Of a stretch of 64,000 nucleotides of DNA, positions 1 to 10,630 are shown one piece after another. Made by a program: the position numbers and the translations under genes. The stretch is from an uncultured Carboxylicivirga sp. (GTDB lineage: Bacteria; Bacteroidota; Bacteroidia; Bacteroidales; Marinilabiliaceae). The first letter of the stretch is position 1. Each line of letters opens with the position of its first letter. The notes beneath the pieces are model-generated. The model saw nothing but the letters and a program-made list of their open reading frames with translations, did no database searches and was not told the DNA's origin. The stretch is from contig CANNEA010000002.1 of assembly GCA_947503525.1 (NCBI GenBank), forward strand, positions 992,001 to 1,056,000, written 5' to 3'.

Positions 1-1194
1 TACCTTGAGCCGGGTATGAAATACCAGTTGGTATTACCGCCATTTGAACCCCGAACTGATGCCGAACGTTTTAATCCGTATTTCATTCCGGAAGATGTTG
101 TATTGGGCATTGCAAATGAAGAGGCTCAGAAACTTAACCAAACGATTATTCGCTTTGATGATGCTTTGAAGACCTTTTATAATGATAATGCAGTTAAGAT
201 TTTTTCCAGAGGAGATGCAAAAAAAGCAGCATCTATTATTCATCAGTTAGATAGTTTATATCCTACCACAGATAATTCTTATTTTAAGCTTTACAAACAA
301 TATGCTTACGGTGAGCTTAAGTCACTTGCGTATAAACGACAAAAAAGAAGAGTGATGAAGGAAGTATTTACTCCAGATTCACTTAATATAAACATGCCAA
401 GTTTCCATGTGGCTTTTAATACGATTTACAAAAGTTTTTTCACCTCTTATTTTTCGTCATCAAAAGGAAAAGCATTAAGAGATGCCTATAATCAAAGGGC
501 TTCATTTGATAGCTTGTCGCTTGTTATCCAAAATGATGATTTATTTGCTAATGCTGAATTTGCAGAAGTCGTTTTATTAAAGGGCCTTTATGATGCATAT
601 TATTCAGGAAGGTACGATGAATTGCGTATAATTAATTTATATAAGCAGGCCGAAACAGTTGGGAATACCCAACTTGTACGAGAATTAGCCATTGGTTTGC
701 ATCGTAAAGTAAATAAATTAAGAGCTGGAAGTAAGGCTCCAACATTTACCTTATTTCGATTAGATGGCAAGGAGAAATCGTTGGAAGATTATAAGCGGCG
801 TTTTGTATACTTAAGTTTTATCCATACCGAGAACCACGCATGTAAACAGGATTTGGAATTGCTCAATGTAATTTCCAAGCGGATGAAACGTGACGTGACA
901 TTATTGACCATTATTCTGGATGAAGATCCGAGTCGTGCTAAGGCCATGATAAAGGAAAAAAAATATAAGTGGGACTTCCTGCATTATGCATTGATGCCTC
1001 AGGTGGTTCTCGATTATGATATTAAAGCCTTGCCTGTCTATTACGTTATCGATCCGGATGGTAATCTCAGGTTGACTCCTGCTCCTGCGCCAGGCGAAAA
1101 TTTTGGACCTGTCTTTCAAGAAGCCGTGCGAAAGTATAATTACGATCAGTTGAGAAAAAACAGGCCTAAGGAGAAATCGATTTACGATTTTTAG
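1..1194 (+). CDS. Thioredoxin-fold (TlpA/AhpC-TSA-like) protein, 5'-truncated
   Basis: The frame is open from base 1 (Tyr-Leu-Glu-Pro-Gly before the first Met at 16), so the true start lies upstream of the window and Met16 is probably internal. The visible part has an alpha-helical middle region and a C-terminal thioredoxin-like domain (codons from about base 735 to 1130), with the usual 'GSKAPTFTLFRLDGKEKSL' entry strand and a 'LPVYYVIDPDGNLR' cis-Pro-type segment. The expected CxxC is replaced by Asn-His-Ala-Cys; only the second Cys (codon 841-843) is kept, so disulfide reductase activity is doubtful. Such proteins in Bacteroidota are usually periplasmic. A role in envelope redox or as a degenerate relative is inference. 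Confidence 0.7.
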   Translation, partial: YLEPGMKYQLVLPPFEPRTDAERFNPYFIPEDVVLGIANEEAQKLNQTIIRFDDALKTFYNDNAVKIFSRGDAKKAASIIHQLDSLYPTTDNSYFKLYKQYAYGELKSLAYKRQKRRVMKEVFTPDSLNINMPSFHVAFNTIYKSFFTSYFSSSKGKALRDAYNQRASFDSLSLVIQNDDLFANAEFAEVVLLKGLYDAYYSGRYDELRIINLYKQAETVGNTQLVRELAIGLHRKVNKLRAGSKAPTFTLFRLDGKEKSLEDYKRRFVYLSFIHTENHACKQDLELLNVISKRMKRDVTLLTIILDEDPSRAKAMIKEKKYKWDFLHYALMPQVVLDYDIKALPVYYVIDPDGNLRLTPAPAPGENFGPVFQEAVRKYNYDQLRKNRPKEKSIYDF

Positions 1195-1224
1195 GGTAGT
1201 ATTGACTTAATGTAATAGGGAAAT

Positions 1225-1992
1225 ATGATAAAGCGTACTCCGGATTATTACAGAGTTGTACTTTTTGTTATAAGTATAATGATTTCCATGTCAGTTACTG
1301 CTCAAACTTTTAAAGAAGATCAAAAAAGATATCCAAGAGTGCGACAAGCGTATGCAGACAAAGAGTATAAGGTCTTGGCTTTATTGGAATCAAATCATCT
1401 TAGTGCGGAGAATTTAACACTGTATTTAAGAGCCTTTAAGCAAGAGAAGGAGTTGGAGTTATGGGCAAAATGTAATACGGATTCTAAATTTGTATTATTA
1501 AAGACGTATTCTATTTGCTCAACTTGTGGAGTGCTTGGCCCCAAGCGAAAACAGGGTGATATGCAAATACCGGAAGGGTTTTATCATATCAATATATTCA
1601 ATCCATCGAGCAATTTTTACCTTTCACTGGGAATAAATTATCCCAATAAATCAGATAAGATATTAGGCGTTAAGGGTAAACTGGGAGGAGATATTTATAT
1701 ACATGGAGATTGTGTTACTATAGGTTGTTTACCCATCACTGATGATCAAATTAAGGAATTGTATGTGTTCTGCGTTGAGGCGAGAACCGGAGGACAAAAA
1801 ACAATCCCGGTTAGTTTCTTTCCGGCGAAATTAAATAAGGAGACATACTTCGACTTGAAAACAAAATATGCTAATCAAACTACTACTTTAAGTTTATGGA
1901 AAGACCTTAAAGATGCGTATGATTTTTTTGAACTCAATAAACAATTACCATCCATCCAATTTCTTTCAAACGGTCAACACTCCATTAAATAA
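1225..1992 (+). CDS. L,D-transpeptidase (YkuD domain, YafK-like)
   Basis: A 255-residue exported protein with an N-terminal hydrophobic segment (about residues 9-26, ending V-T-A-Q, a likely signal peptide). The YkuD active-site motif is present as H160-G-D-C-V-T-I-G-C168, where His160 and Cys168 fit the catalytic pair, followed by L-P-I-T-D. The 'GPKRKQGDMQIPEGFYHI' stretch is the usual substrate-strand region of the YafK branch. Such enzymes make 3-3 peptidoglycan cross-links, attach proteins to peptidoglycan or, in the YafK branch, can cleave such links; which applies here is not visible. It starts 30 bp after the preceding thioredoxin-fold gene and may be co-transcribed with it. Confidence 0.85.
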   Translation: MIKRTPDYYRVVLFVISIMISMSVTAQTFKEDQKRYPRVRQAYADKEYKVLALLESNHLSAENLTLYLRAFKQEKELELWAKCNTDSKFVLLKTYSICSTCGVLGPKRKQGDMQIPEGFYHINIFNPSSNFYLSLGINYPNKSDKILGVKGKLGGDIYIHGDCVTIGCLPITDDQIKELYVFCVEARTGGQKTIPVSFFPAKLNKETYFDLKTKYANQTTTLSLWKDLKDAYDFFELNKQLPSIQFLSNGQHSIK

Positions 1993-2084
1993 ACGTATCC
2001 ATCATTAGAACTAATCTATTGTCGTCATCTTGTGTAAAAAATGACTAATTTGAAGTAATAAATCAGTTTATTAAAATAATTAAA

Positions 2085-2825
2085 GTGCAAAGATCAGAAC
2101 TTAAAACACTAATTGAGGATAATTCAACCCCTAAAGGGCGTCGTTTCGATTACTTCATTCAGATATTGATTTTAATCTCCTTATTGTCCTTTTCTTTAGA
2201 AACTCTCCCAAATTTACCAAAGGAGATAATTAATTTACTTGAGCTTGTTGAATTATTCTGTGTTATCATATTTTCAATTGAATACATACTACGATTATTT
2301 GTTGCCGATAAGCCCTTTAAATATGCATTTAGTTTCTATGGGATTATCGACTTATTGGCTATACTGCCATTCTATTTACGGTTTGCCGTTGATTTGAGAG
2401 TACTGCGTGCATTTAGGATTTTTCGCGTTTTTAGGGCGCTAAAGCTTATACGATATAATAAGGCATTGAATCGCTTTCATATTGCCTTTAAGATTATTAA
2501 AGAAGAGCTGGTTCTGTTTTTTATGACAACAAGTATTCTGATTTTTCTATCAGCTTCGGGGATTTACTATTTCGAGAATGAAGCACAGCCCGAATTATTC
2601 AGTTCCATTTTTCATAGTCTTTGGTGGGCCATTGTTACACTTACAACCGTTGGTTATGGCGACGTATATCCAATAACAATGGGTGGGAAGATATTTACCT
2701 TTTTTGTCTTAATTATTGGAGTGGGAATTGTAACCGTGCCGGCCGGTCTTGTTTCATCTTCTCTTTCAAAGGCGCGTGAAATACAGGATGATGGTTTGAC
2801 TGATTTTATTGATGAAGATGACTAA
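2085..2825 (+). CDS. Voltage-gated-type potassium channel (six-TM ion transporter)
   Basis: A 246-residue membrane protein with a GTG start; no in-frame ATG fits better. The K+ selectivity filter is T-T-V-G-Y-G-D (residues 187-193). The S4 voltage-sensor helix is clear: R105, R108, R111, R114, R117 and K120 recur at every third position. Hydrophobic segments near 24-40, 52-75, 85-100, 143-163 and 203-223 complete an S1-S6 plan of one subunit; channels of this family act as tetramers in the inner membrane. There is no cytoplasmic RCK or cyclic-nucleotide domain, only a short acidic C-terminus. Confidence 0.92.
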   Translation: MQRSELKTLIEDNSTPKGRRFDYFIQILILISLLSFSLETLPNLPKEIINLLELVELFCVIIFSIEYILRLFVADKPFKYAFSFYGIIDLLAILPFYLRFAVDLRVLRAFRIFRVFRALKLIRYNKALNRFHIAFKIIKEELVLFFMTTSILIFLSASGIYYFENEAQPELFSSIFHSLWWAIVTLTTVGYGDVYPITMGGKIFTFFVLIIGVGIVTVPAGLVSSSLSKAREIQDDGLTDFIDEDD

Positions 2826-2922
2826 TCTCTTACTCGAATTTTTTCCAACTATTGACATTTACTATATTTATTTCAATCTTCTGTTAGCTAAGAAATATTC
2901 CAAATCATCAATTCTAATAATA

Positions 2923-3726
2923 ATGAAGACTTTTCATATACTAGTTGTTTTTCTTTTGGTTCATGAATGTGTTTCGGCGCAGGAACATGAAACGCAGCCT
3001 TTAAAAATACATCACGCTGAACCATTGTATATTGATTTGATTCGTGACTTGGGAGCTCATAAAGGTGAGAAAGAATGGAATGTGGGTTTTGGTTTAACCG
3101 ATAAACTTTCCTTTGATGAATATGAAGCCCTTGTGGAGTACGAGTTTGCTGTTATCGATCGCTTAGGTATTGAATTTGAATTACCATTCTTGTTTTATTC
3201 TCCAATAAGCGGTACACCAAGCGAAGATGTTCCTCCCAATAGAATGGAGAGTATAAAAATGGGTTTGCAATGGTCGTTTTACGTATCTGATAAGCATCAA
3301 ACATCCATGGCTTTGGCATATTTAAATGAATTGGAAGTAAGTGATTTTAAAAACTTCGGGAATCCCTTATTTACGGGAAATGTGTACAATCCTATATTCA
3401 TTATTGCCAAACGCTGGTTGCAAAACTGGCATTCTCTAATTTATACCGGACCACTATTCGAACAACATTTTAAGAGCCAGGAATGGCATACACGATACGA
3501 CATTAATACAAGCATTCATTATACCATTCCGCATAGCGATAATTTTGTGGGAGTTGAGTTCAATAAGCATTTTGAAGACAATCATTTCGATATGGTAATT
3601 CGGCCACAAATGCGCCTTGGAATTTCAGAGGGATTAATGTTAGGCATTGTCACCGGTATTCCCGTTAATAGGGAGTATGAGCGTTTTAGTACCTTTCTTC
3701 GTCTGATTTGGGAACCATCGCATTAA
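2923..3726 (+). CDS. Exported protein, probable outer-membrane beta-barrel
   Basis: I start this gene at the ATG at 2923, because translation from there gives a clean signal peptide (M-K-T-F-H-I-L-V-V-F... to V-S-A-Q-E). An upstream in-frame ATG at 2809 would overlap the channel gene and add an unlikely N-terminus. The mature part (about 250 residues) alternates polar and hydrophobic residues with aromatic girdles and short turns, for example around 'EWNVGFGLTDKLSFDEYEAL', and ends in W-E-P-S-H, all consistent with a beta-barrel. I do not recognise a named family with certainty. It sits alone between the K+ channel and ABC-F genes. Confidence 0.65.
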   Translation: MKTFHILVVFLLVHECVSAQEHETQPLKIHHAEPLYIDLIRDLGAHKGEKEWNVGFGLTDKLSFDEYEALVEYEFAVIDRLGIEFELPFLFYSPISGTPSEDVPPNRMESIKMGLQWSFYVSDKHQTSMALAYLNELEVSDFKNFGNPLFTGNVYNPIFIIAKRWLQNWHSLIYTGPLFEQHFKSQEWHTRYDINTSIHYTIPHSDNFVGVEFNKHFEDNHFDMVIRPQMRLGISEGLMLGIVTGIPVNREYERFSTFLRLIWEPSH

Positions 3727-3738
3727 TCATTATTAACC

Positions 3739-3769
3739 TTGCCTCTATTAATGAATAATCTATCTTTGC
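3739..3769 (+). promoter_or_regulatory. Bacteroidetes-type sigma-70 promoter for the ABC-F gene
   Basis: A TTG (3739-3741) is followed after 19 bp by TATCTTTGC (3761-3769), matching the known Bacteroidetes -33/-7 pattern TTTG / TAnnTTTG. Transcription would start near 3775, giving a leader of about 15 nt before the ATG at 3790. Confidence 0.6.
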
Positions 3770-3789
3770 GCCGCAAATAGGTAGGAAGT

Positions 3790-5427
3790 ATGATTTCAGT
3801 AGATGCATTGACAGTAGAGTTTGGGGCAACAACTCTTTTTAAGAATATTTCGTTTGTTATAAATGAGAAGGATCGAATTGCCTTAATGGGTAAGAACGGG
3901 GCTGGTAAATCAACTTTGTTGAAGATTTTGGCGGGAGCCAGAGAAGCCAGTAAAGGTAAGGTGTCAGTACCTAAAGATAAGGTGGTGGCTTATTTGCCAC
4001 AGCATTTAATGACCGAAGACAATCGTACTGTTTTTGAAGAGGCCTCACAGGCTTTTGCTGAAATTCATGAAATGGAAAAGCAAATAGCCGATTTAAATGC
4101 GCAGCTTTCTACGCGGACCGATTACGAATCGGAAGAGTATTACAAAGTCATTGAAGATGTTTCCTCCTTAAGTGAAAAATTCTATTCGATTGAAGAAACC
4201 AACTTTGACGCTAAAGTAGAGCAGATATTATTGGGATTGGGTTTTGTGCGCAATGACTTTGAGAAACCAACCAGTACCTTCAGTGGAGGCTGGCGCATGC
4301 GCATTGAATTGGCCAAGATTTTATTGCGTAATCCTGATTTAATTCTATTAGATGAGCCTACTAATCACTTGGATATTGAATCAATACAATGGTTGGAAGA
4401 ATTCCTTATTAATTGTGGAAAGGCTGTGATTGTGATATCTCATGATAGGGCTTTTGTTGATAATATCACCACCCGAACCATTGAAGTTACCATGGGACGG
4501 ATTTACGATTATAAAGTCAATTATTCAAAATATTTAGTGTTACGCCAGGAACGGCGCGAACAACAGCAAAAGGCCTTTGATGAACAGCAAAAAATGATTG
4601 CTGATAATCAGGCTTTCATTGAACGTTTTAAAGGGACATATTCTAAGACCTTGCAGGTTCAGAGTAGGAGTAAGATGCTTGAAAAATTGGAAATTGTTGA
4701 GGTGGATGAGGAAGATTCATCTGCTTTACGTTTGAAATTTCCACCGGCTCCTCGTTCAGGAACCTATCCGGTTATATTGAATGAGGTAAGCAAAAGCTAT
4801 GGTGATCATCTGGTGTTTAAAGAAGCATCATTAACCATTGAACGAGGCGAGAAAGTGGCCTTTGTGGGCAAAAATGGCGAAGGAAAATCTACTTTGGTGA
4901 AAGCCATTATGGATGAGATTGATTTTGAAGGTGAATTACAATTGGGGCACAAAACCATGGTAGGCTACTTTGCACAAAATCAGGCTTCGTTGATGGATGA
5001 GAATTTATCGGTTTTCCAGACTATCGATGATGTAGCAGTTGGTGATGTACGTACAAAAGTGAAAGATCTTCTTGGAGCCTTTATGTTTGGTGGCGAAGAA
5101 TCCACTAAAAAGGTAAAAGTACTGTCTGGAGGAGAACGTACCCGTCTGGCTATGATCAAACTTTTACTCGAACCGGTTAATCTTTTGATTCTGGATGAGC
5201 CAACCAATCACCTCGATATGAAAACCAAAGACATTCTTAAGTCTGCTTTAATGGCTTACGATGGCACATTGATATTGGTATCGCACGATCGTGACTTCCT
5301 CGACGGATTGGTGGATAAGGTCTACGAATTTGGTAACAAAAAAGTAAAAGCCCATCTGGGAGGTATACAAAGTTTCCTAAGCACCAAAAAGATGGAGCAT
5401 CTAACCGAGTTGGAGAAGAAGGGATAA
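3790..5427 (+). CDS. ABC-F family ATPase (ribosome-associated type)
   Basis: 545 residues with two ABC ATPase domains and no membrane segment. Domain 1 has Walker A G-K-N-G-A-G-K-S-T (about residue 36), signature F-S-G-G-W-R and Walker B L-I-L-L-D-E-P-T-N-H-L-D. Domain 2 has G-K-N-G-E-G-K-S-T, L-S-G-G-E-R and L-L-I-L-D-E-P-T-N-H-L-D. The inter-domain linker (about 240-310) is charged and helical, as in the P-site-tRNA interaction motif of ABC-F proteins. Such proteins bind the ribosomal E site and relieve stalling or confer antibiotic resistance; which role applies is not visible. Single gene with its own promoter. Confidence 0.93.
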   Translation: MISVDALTVEFGATTLFKNISFVINEKDRIALMGKNGAGKSTLLKILAGAREASKGKVSVPKDKVVAYLPQHLMTEDNRTVFEEASQAFAEIHEMEKQIADLNAQLSTRTDYESEEYYKVIEDVSSLSEKFYSIEETNFDAKVEQILLGLGFVRNDFEKPTSTFSGGWRMRIELAKILLRNPDLILLDEPTNHLDIESIQWLEEFLINCGKAVIVISHDRAFVDNITTRTIEVTMGRIYDYKVNYSKYLVLRQERREQQQKAFDEQQKMIADNQAFIERFKGTYSKTLQVQSRSKMLEKLEIVEVDEEDSSALRLKFPPAPRSGTYPVILNEVSKSYGDHLVFKEASLTIERGEKVAFVGKNGEGKSTLVKAIMDEIDFEGELQLGHKTMVGYFAQNQASLMDENLSVFQTIDDVAVGDVRTKVKDLLGAFMFGGEESTKKVKVLSGGERTRLAMIKLLLEPVNLLILDEPTNHLDMKTKDILKSALMAYDGTLILVSHDRDFLDGLVDKVYEFGNKKVKAHLGGIQSFLSTKKMEHLTELEKKG

Positions 5428-5559
5428 GATGAGTGATATTTAGCTAGTCGAAATGTTGAGATGTTCGAAATGTACTTTCTTAGTTAGCGCCGATTTGTAA
5501 TCCATGTTAGCTATGAAATTATTTATTAATTTTAGTACTTCAATTTAAGCGAAAAAACA

Positions 5560-5922
5560 TTGACATCTCGATTTAAATATACTCTTTCCTTTGTGTTGTT
5601 GTTGAGTCTGATAGGACTTGGTCAGGATATATTTATCTCTTGCCCCGAAGTAAAAAATTATGTAGAAACAGAATTGCTTAATACTACCAATGAGCAAGAA
5701 AAGGATTCAAGCTGTTTCTATTATTATCAAGATTACGATGTTGCCATTACTGATTTGAATGTGCAACTGTGGTCAGATGAGTGCATTTTATATTACAATC
5801 GAAAAGTTGATGTTAAAATCATTTCACGAACAAAACTGTTCAGTGAGATTAGCCCGTTTAATTTATTAATCAATAAATCATATTTTCCACGAAATTCCAT
5901 TGAGCAGCATTGTATTTCTTAA
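5560..5922 (+). CDS. Small exported protein of unknown function
   Basis: 120 residues, read from a TTG start (ATG-less frame). The N-terminus (about residues 7-22) is a hydrophobic signal peptide, followed by a short polar domain with four Cys residues that could form disulfides. I recognise no family. The TTG start and lack of a conserved domain keep confidence moderate. It opens a small pocket of poorly conserved genes between the ABC-F and GH97 genes. Confidence 0.45.
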   Translation: MTSRFKYTLSFVLLLSLIGLGQDIFISCPEVKNYVETELLNTTNEQEKDSSCFYYYQDYDVAITDLNVQLWSDECILYYNRKVDVKIISRTKLFSEISPFNLLINKSYFPRNSIEQHCIS

Positions 5923-6012
5923 ATAGTCAGATTTCTAAATAAGAAACTGTCTTTCAAGTAAACTTGATTACGAGATTAGAAATATATTGTGCAATTCTTT
6001 ACTCAAAAGAAA

Positions 6013-6204
6013 ATGGATAAATCAAAATATAAAACCTTCCTGGTTTTTAAAGGAATTAAAAGTTTTTTTAAAAGGATTAGACGGCTGGCATTTATAATTA
6101 TAGCTGCGTTTTTGATAGGTTTTAACAATGCCTTTTATGACGAATGTAGAATGGTTAATGATTCGAAGAGCTTTGATAAGCAGGAACAAGTTTTTGATGA
6201 TTAA
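6013..6204 (+). CDS. Small single-pass membrane protein, unknown
   Basis: I place the start at the ATG at 6013, which follows a purine-rich AAAAGAAA stretch; an in-frame GTG at 5989 is less likely. The product is 63 residues: a basic stretch (F-K-G-I-K-S-F-F-K-R-I-R-R) then one hydrophobic helix (A-F-I-I-I-A-A-F-L-I-G-F) and a short acidic tail with one Cys. The basic-then-hydrophobic pattern predicts an N-in inner-membrane anchor. No family recognised; coding status rests on this coherent design. Confidence 0.5.
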   Translation: MDKSKYKTFLVFKGIKSFFKRIRRLAFIIIAAFLIGFNNAFYDECRMVNDSKSFDKQEQVFDD

Positions 6205-6354
6205 AATACAAACGGAATATGCCCGAACGCAATAAACAGGCCAATGGGTGGTCGGCACGATTCCGCAATATTATGATGTCAATATCTTTGCATAGACTAC
6301 AAAGAATAATACATAGGCGAATAAATTTGATTGCTAATTCTGGCCCTGTTGTAT

Positions 6355-6381
6355 AAGACTGTTATATTTATCATACGAAGA
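6355..6381 (+). repeat. 27-bp direct repeat, left copy, flanking the GNAT gene
   Basis: Matches the segment at 6903-6929 at 23 of 27 positions in the same orientation (shared blocks AAGACTG, ATATTTATCA and CGAAGA). The two copies bracket the acetyltransferase gene. Confidence 0.55.
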
Positions 6382-6414
6382 AAAAACTTTGCTTAGCCTA
6401 AAGACAACAGTGAT

Positions 6415-6882
6415 ATGTTGAGAATTGAGAAAATAATAGACAATAAGAAACGGTTTCTTGACTTATTGTTGTTGGCTGACGAACAGGAAAATATGATTGA
6501 CAAGTATTTGCCCAATGGAGACTTGTTTGCTTTATATGACAATGATCCGTTAGCTTTCGGATTGAAAAGCGTATGTGTTGTAGTGCCTATAAATAGTGAA
6601 TCCTGCGAGTTGAAAAACATAGCAACATACGAGAAATATCAAGGCAAAGGCTACGGTAGAACGTTAATCAATTTTATTTCTAACTTCTACAAAAACGACT
6701 ACAAAACAATGCTTGTCGGAACAGGCGAAACGCCGGCAATCTTGTCGTTTTATGAAAGTTGTAGATTTGAAAGGTCACATAGGGTAAAGAATTTTTTTAC
6801 CGATAATTATAACCACCTTATTTTTGATGGCGAGATACAACTTGTGGATATGATATATCTTAAAAAGAGTTTAAAGGAATAG
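6415..6882 (+). CDS. GNAT family N-acetyltransferase
   Basis: 155 residues. The acetyl-CoA-binding motif A is seen as [11 protein letters not shown] (about residues 74-84), preceded by the L-K-N-I-A-T-Y-E strand, and a motif-B-like '[19 protein letters not shown]' occurs near 115-130. The overall layout resembles the YvbK type, but the substrate cannot be inferred. The gene is bracketed by imperfect 27-bp direct repeats (6355-6381 and 6903-6929), which suggests it entered or moved as a unit. Confidence 0.85.
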   Translation: MLRIEKIIDNKKRFLDLLLLADEQENMIDKYLPNGDLFALYDNDPLAFGLKSVCVVVPINSESCELKNIATYEKYQGKGYGRTLINFISNFYKNDYKTMLVGTGETPAILSFYESCRFERSHRVKNFFTDNYNHLIFDGEIQLVDMIYLKKSLKE

Positions 6883-6902
6883 TAGTTAAGATACGTTAGT
6901 CA

Positions 6903-6929
6903 AAGACTGCAATATTTATCAATCGAAGA
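6903..6929 (+). repeat. 27-bp direct repeat, right copy, flanking the GNAT gene
   Basis: Right partner of 6355-6381 (23 of 27 identical), starting 20 bp after the acetyltransferase stop codon. Confidence 0.55.
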
Positions 6930-6994
6930 TACAATGCGATGGCTTTTGCACTTCAATGAGGTTAAGTGTTTTCTAGCGTGTAATAATAAGCAGA

Positions 6995-7687
6995 ATGAAA
7001 AAGAGACATAAACATGGTATAGTTTTTATACTAGGATTAATTGGTATTATATTTTTTTTTGGCAAATACGGTAAGCAAATTGGAGGGTCTGATATTATAG
7101 AATACCAATGGTCTTTTTATGGCTTAAATAGTAATGTTCAATTGGATGAGGAAATAGATTTTAAACCTGAACTTAATGGAAAAATTAAATTAATAAAGGA
7201 CTATACCAATGAAGGAGACTATTTGAAGCTTTACAATATTAATGATTCAGTAAGGTTAGTGGTTTGGAAACTTTATCAATTAGATAAAATAAACTTAGAG
7301 GAATTGACTTGCCATCCCAAAAGATTAGGACGAAATATTAAAAAGTTTGCTCGTTGGTATTATGGGTGTCAATTAAGAGAGAACTCCCGGATTGATTATC
7401 GTTTTACTAAACGGAACATGGAATCAAGAATTGATTTGAATGTTTCATCTATAAATCAAAGCTTGTGTGAGGTTTCAAATCCCAGGAAGGTGGCATATAG
7501 AATCAATTGTGGAGTATGGGGATTAGCCGACAAAGATGATCACAGTCAAATAATTTTTGATGCAGCTGAACGGTCCGGAGACGTTTCTTTTGCCATTATT
7601 AAAAAAGAATCGGGTGTTTTCATTGCATATTGCTATCCATTTATATCAAATGATTATGTAAGTATCTTGGATGTTCTTGAAGAGTAA
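6995..7687 (+). CDS. Hypothetical single-pass membrane or exported protein
   Basis: 230 residues starting at ATG 6995. The N-terminus is basic (K-K-R-H-K-H) followed by one hydrophobic helix (about residues 8-25), so it is membrane-anchored or exported. The rest is a mixed alpha/beta domain of no family known to me, with five Cys residues. It is the last gene of the accessory pocket and appears to have no partner gene. Confidence 0.6.
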   Translation: MKKRHKHGIVFILGLIGIIFFFGKYGKQIGGSDIIEYQWSFYGLNSNVQLDEEIDFKPELNGKIKLIKDYTNEGDYLKLYNINDSVRLVVWKLYQLDKINLEELTCHPKRLGRNIKKFARWYYGCQLRENSRIDYRFTKRNMESRIDLNVSSINQSLCEVSNPRKVAYRINCGVWGLADKDDHSQIIFDAAERSGDVSFAIIKKESGVFIAYCYPFISNDYVSILDVLEE

Positions 7688-7767
7688 TAATGTCCCCACT
7701 GATCAAAGTCTCAGACTTCCTTTTTACTAGGTGTAACAAACAGAGCGAAACGGTTTTTAAAATCAAA

Positions 7768-7795
7768 AAAGCCACACTGGTTATGGCGTGGCTTT
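7768..7795 (-). terminator. Rho-independent terminator of the GH97 gene
   Basis: Stem AAAGCCAC / GTGGCTTT with a 12-nt loop. Read on the minus strand the stem runs into a T-run (GGCTTTTTTGATTTT), 27 bp after the GH97 stop codon. Confidence 0.8.
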
Positions 7796-7821
7796 AATAT
7801 AAATATATTCTTGTAGTGAAA

Positions 7822-9960
<2,139 letters not shown>

Positions 9961-10117
9961 TCAGAATTTTACATTATTACTATCACTTACATTTTGAGCA
10001 GCGAAAATAATGTTTCAGATATTTAACGCACAGTTATGAGGACAAACAACCAAAAAAAGGGTTTGTTTAACATGAATTTAATAACCAATGAATGTGATCT
10101 TAATTTGAAGTTTTCAA

Positions 10118-10630
10118 TTAATCCCCTCCCAGATACTTTGGTGGTAGTTTATTTTCATTCTCCATTTGTGTCATCCAGCTTGCTATCCACCATCTGCCTT
10201 CGGAGAAATAGAGCTCAATACTATTGACGCCCCTCAAGGAGGAGGGAACTTTTGGATTGGTGCGTATTTCAAAGGTACTCCAAATCTGGGCCAGATTACC
10301 GTAAGTATTTACAATTCGATGTAATTCTATTTCATAAAAATCTTCTCTGGGAACAGATAAAACAGTAACATATTCTGCCTCTAAGGAATGAGATGTTGCA
10401 ATTCCATCTTCATCGATACGTGTAATCATTGCATCTGGGGCATGCAGATATTTATCGCGTTCAAACTGCCAAGGATCATCCTTTGAGCCAGAGAAGACAT
10501 CGTAATAGGCTTTAATAATAGAATCGATTGATTTAACATCTTTAGCATATTTGTCATTTTCATTCTGGCCTGATACAACACTTACGATATAGAGCAGGCT
10601 TAATATAATTAAAGATGTTTTCATGATCAT
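10118..10630 (-). CDS. Exported SnoaL/NTF2-like (DUF4440-type) protein
   Basis: 170 residues with a signal peptide (about 1-21, ending V-V-S-G-Q). The mature part has the length and pattern of a cystatin-like NTF2 fold: a helix with 'VKSIDSIIKAYYDVFSGSKD', a strand region with 'HAPDAMI', and a terminal 'GRWWIASWMTQ' strand. Such domains bind small molecules or act as enzymes; nothing here fixes the substrate. Its ATG follows the stop codon of the aldo/keto reductase without a gap (a second ATG is two codons in), so the two are translated from one transcript. Confidence 0.75.
   Translation of the reverse strand: MIMKTSLIILSLLYIVSVVSGQNENDKYAKDVKSIDSIIKAYYDVFSGSKDDPWQFERDKYLHAPDAMITRIDEDGIATSHSLEAEYVTVLSVPREDFYEIELHRIVNTYGNLAQIWSTFEIRTNPKVPSSLRGVNSIELYFSEGRWWIASWMTQMENENKLPPKYLGGD

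Noticed and set aside
6355-6929. Integron cassette with attC site around the GNAT gene
   Set aside because: The flanking repeats lack the inverted RYYYAAC/GTTRRRY core sites and no integrase gene is present.
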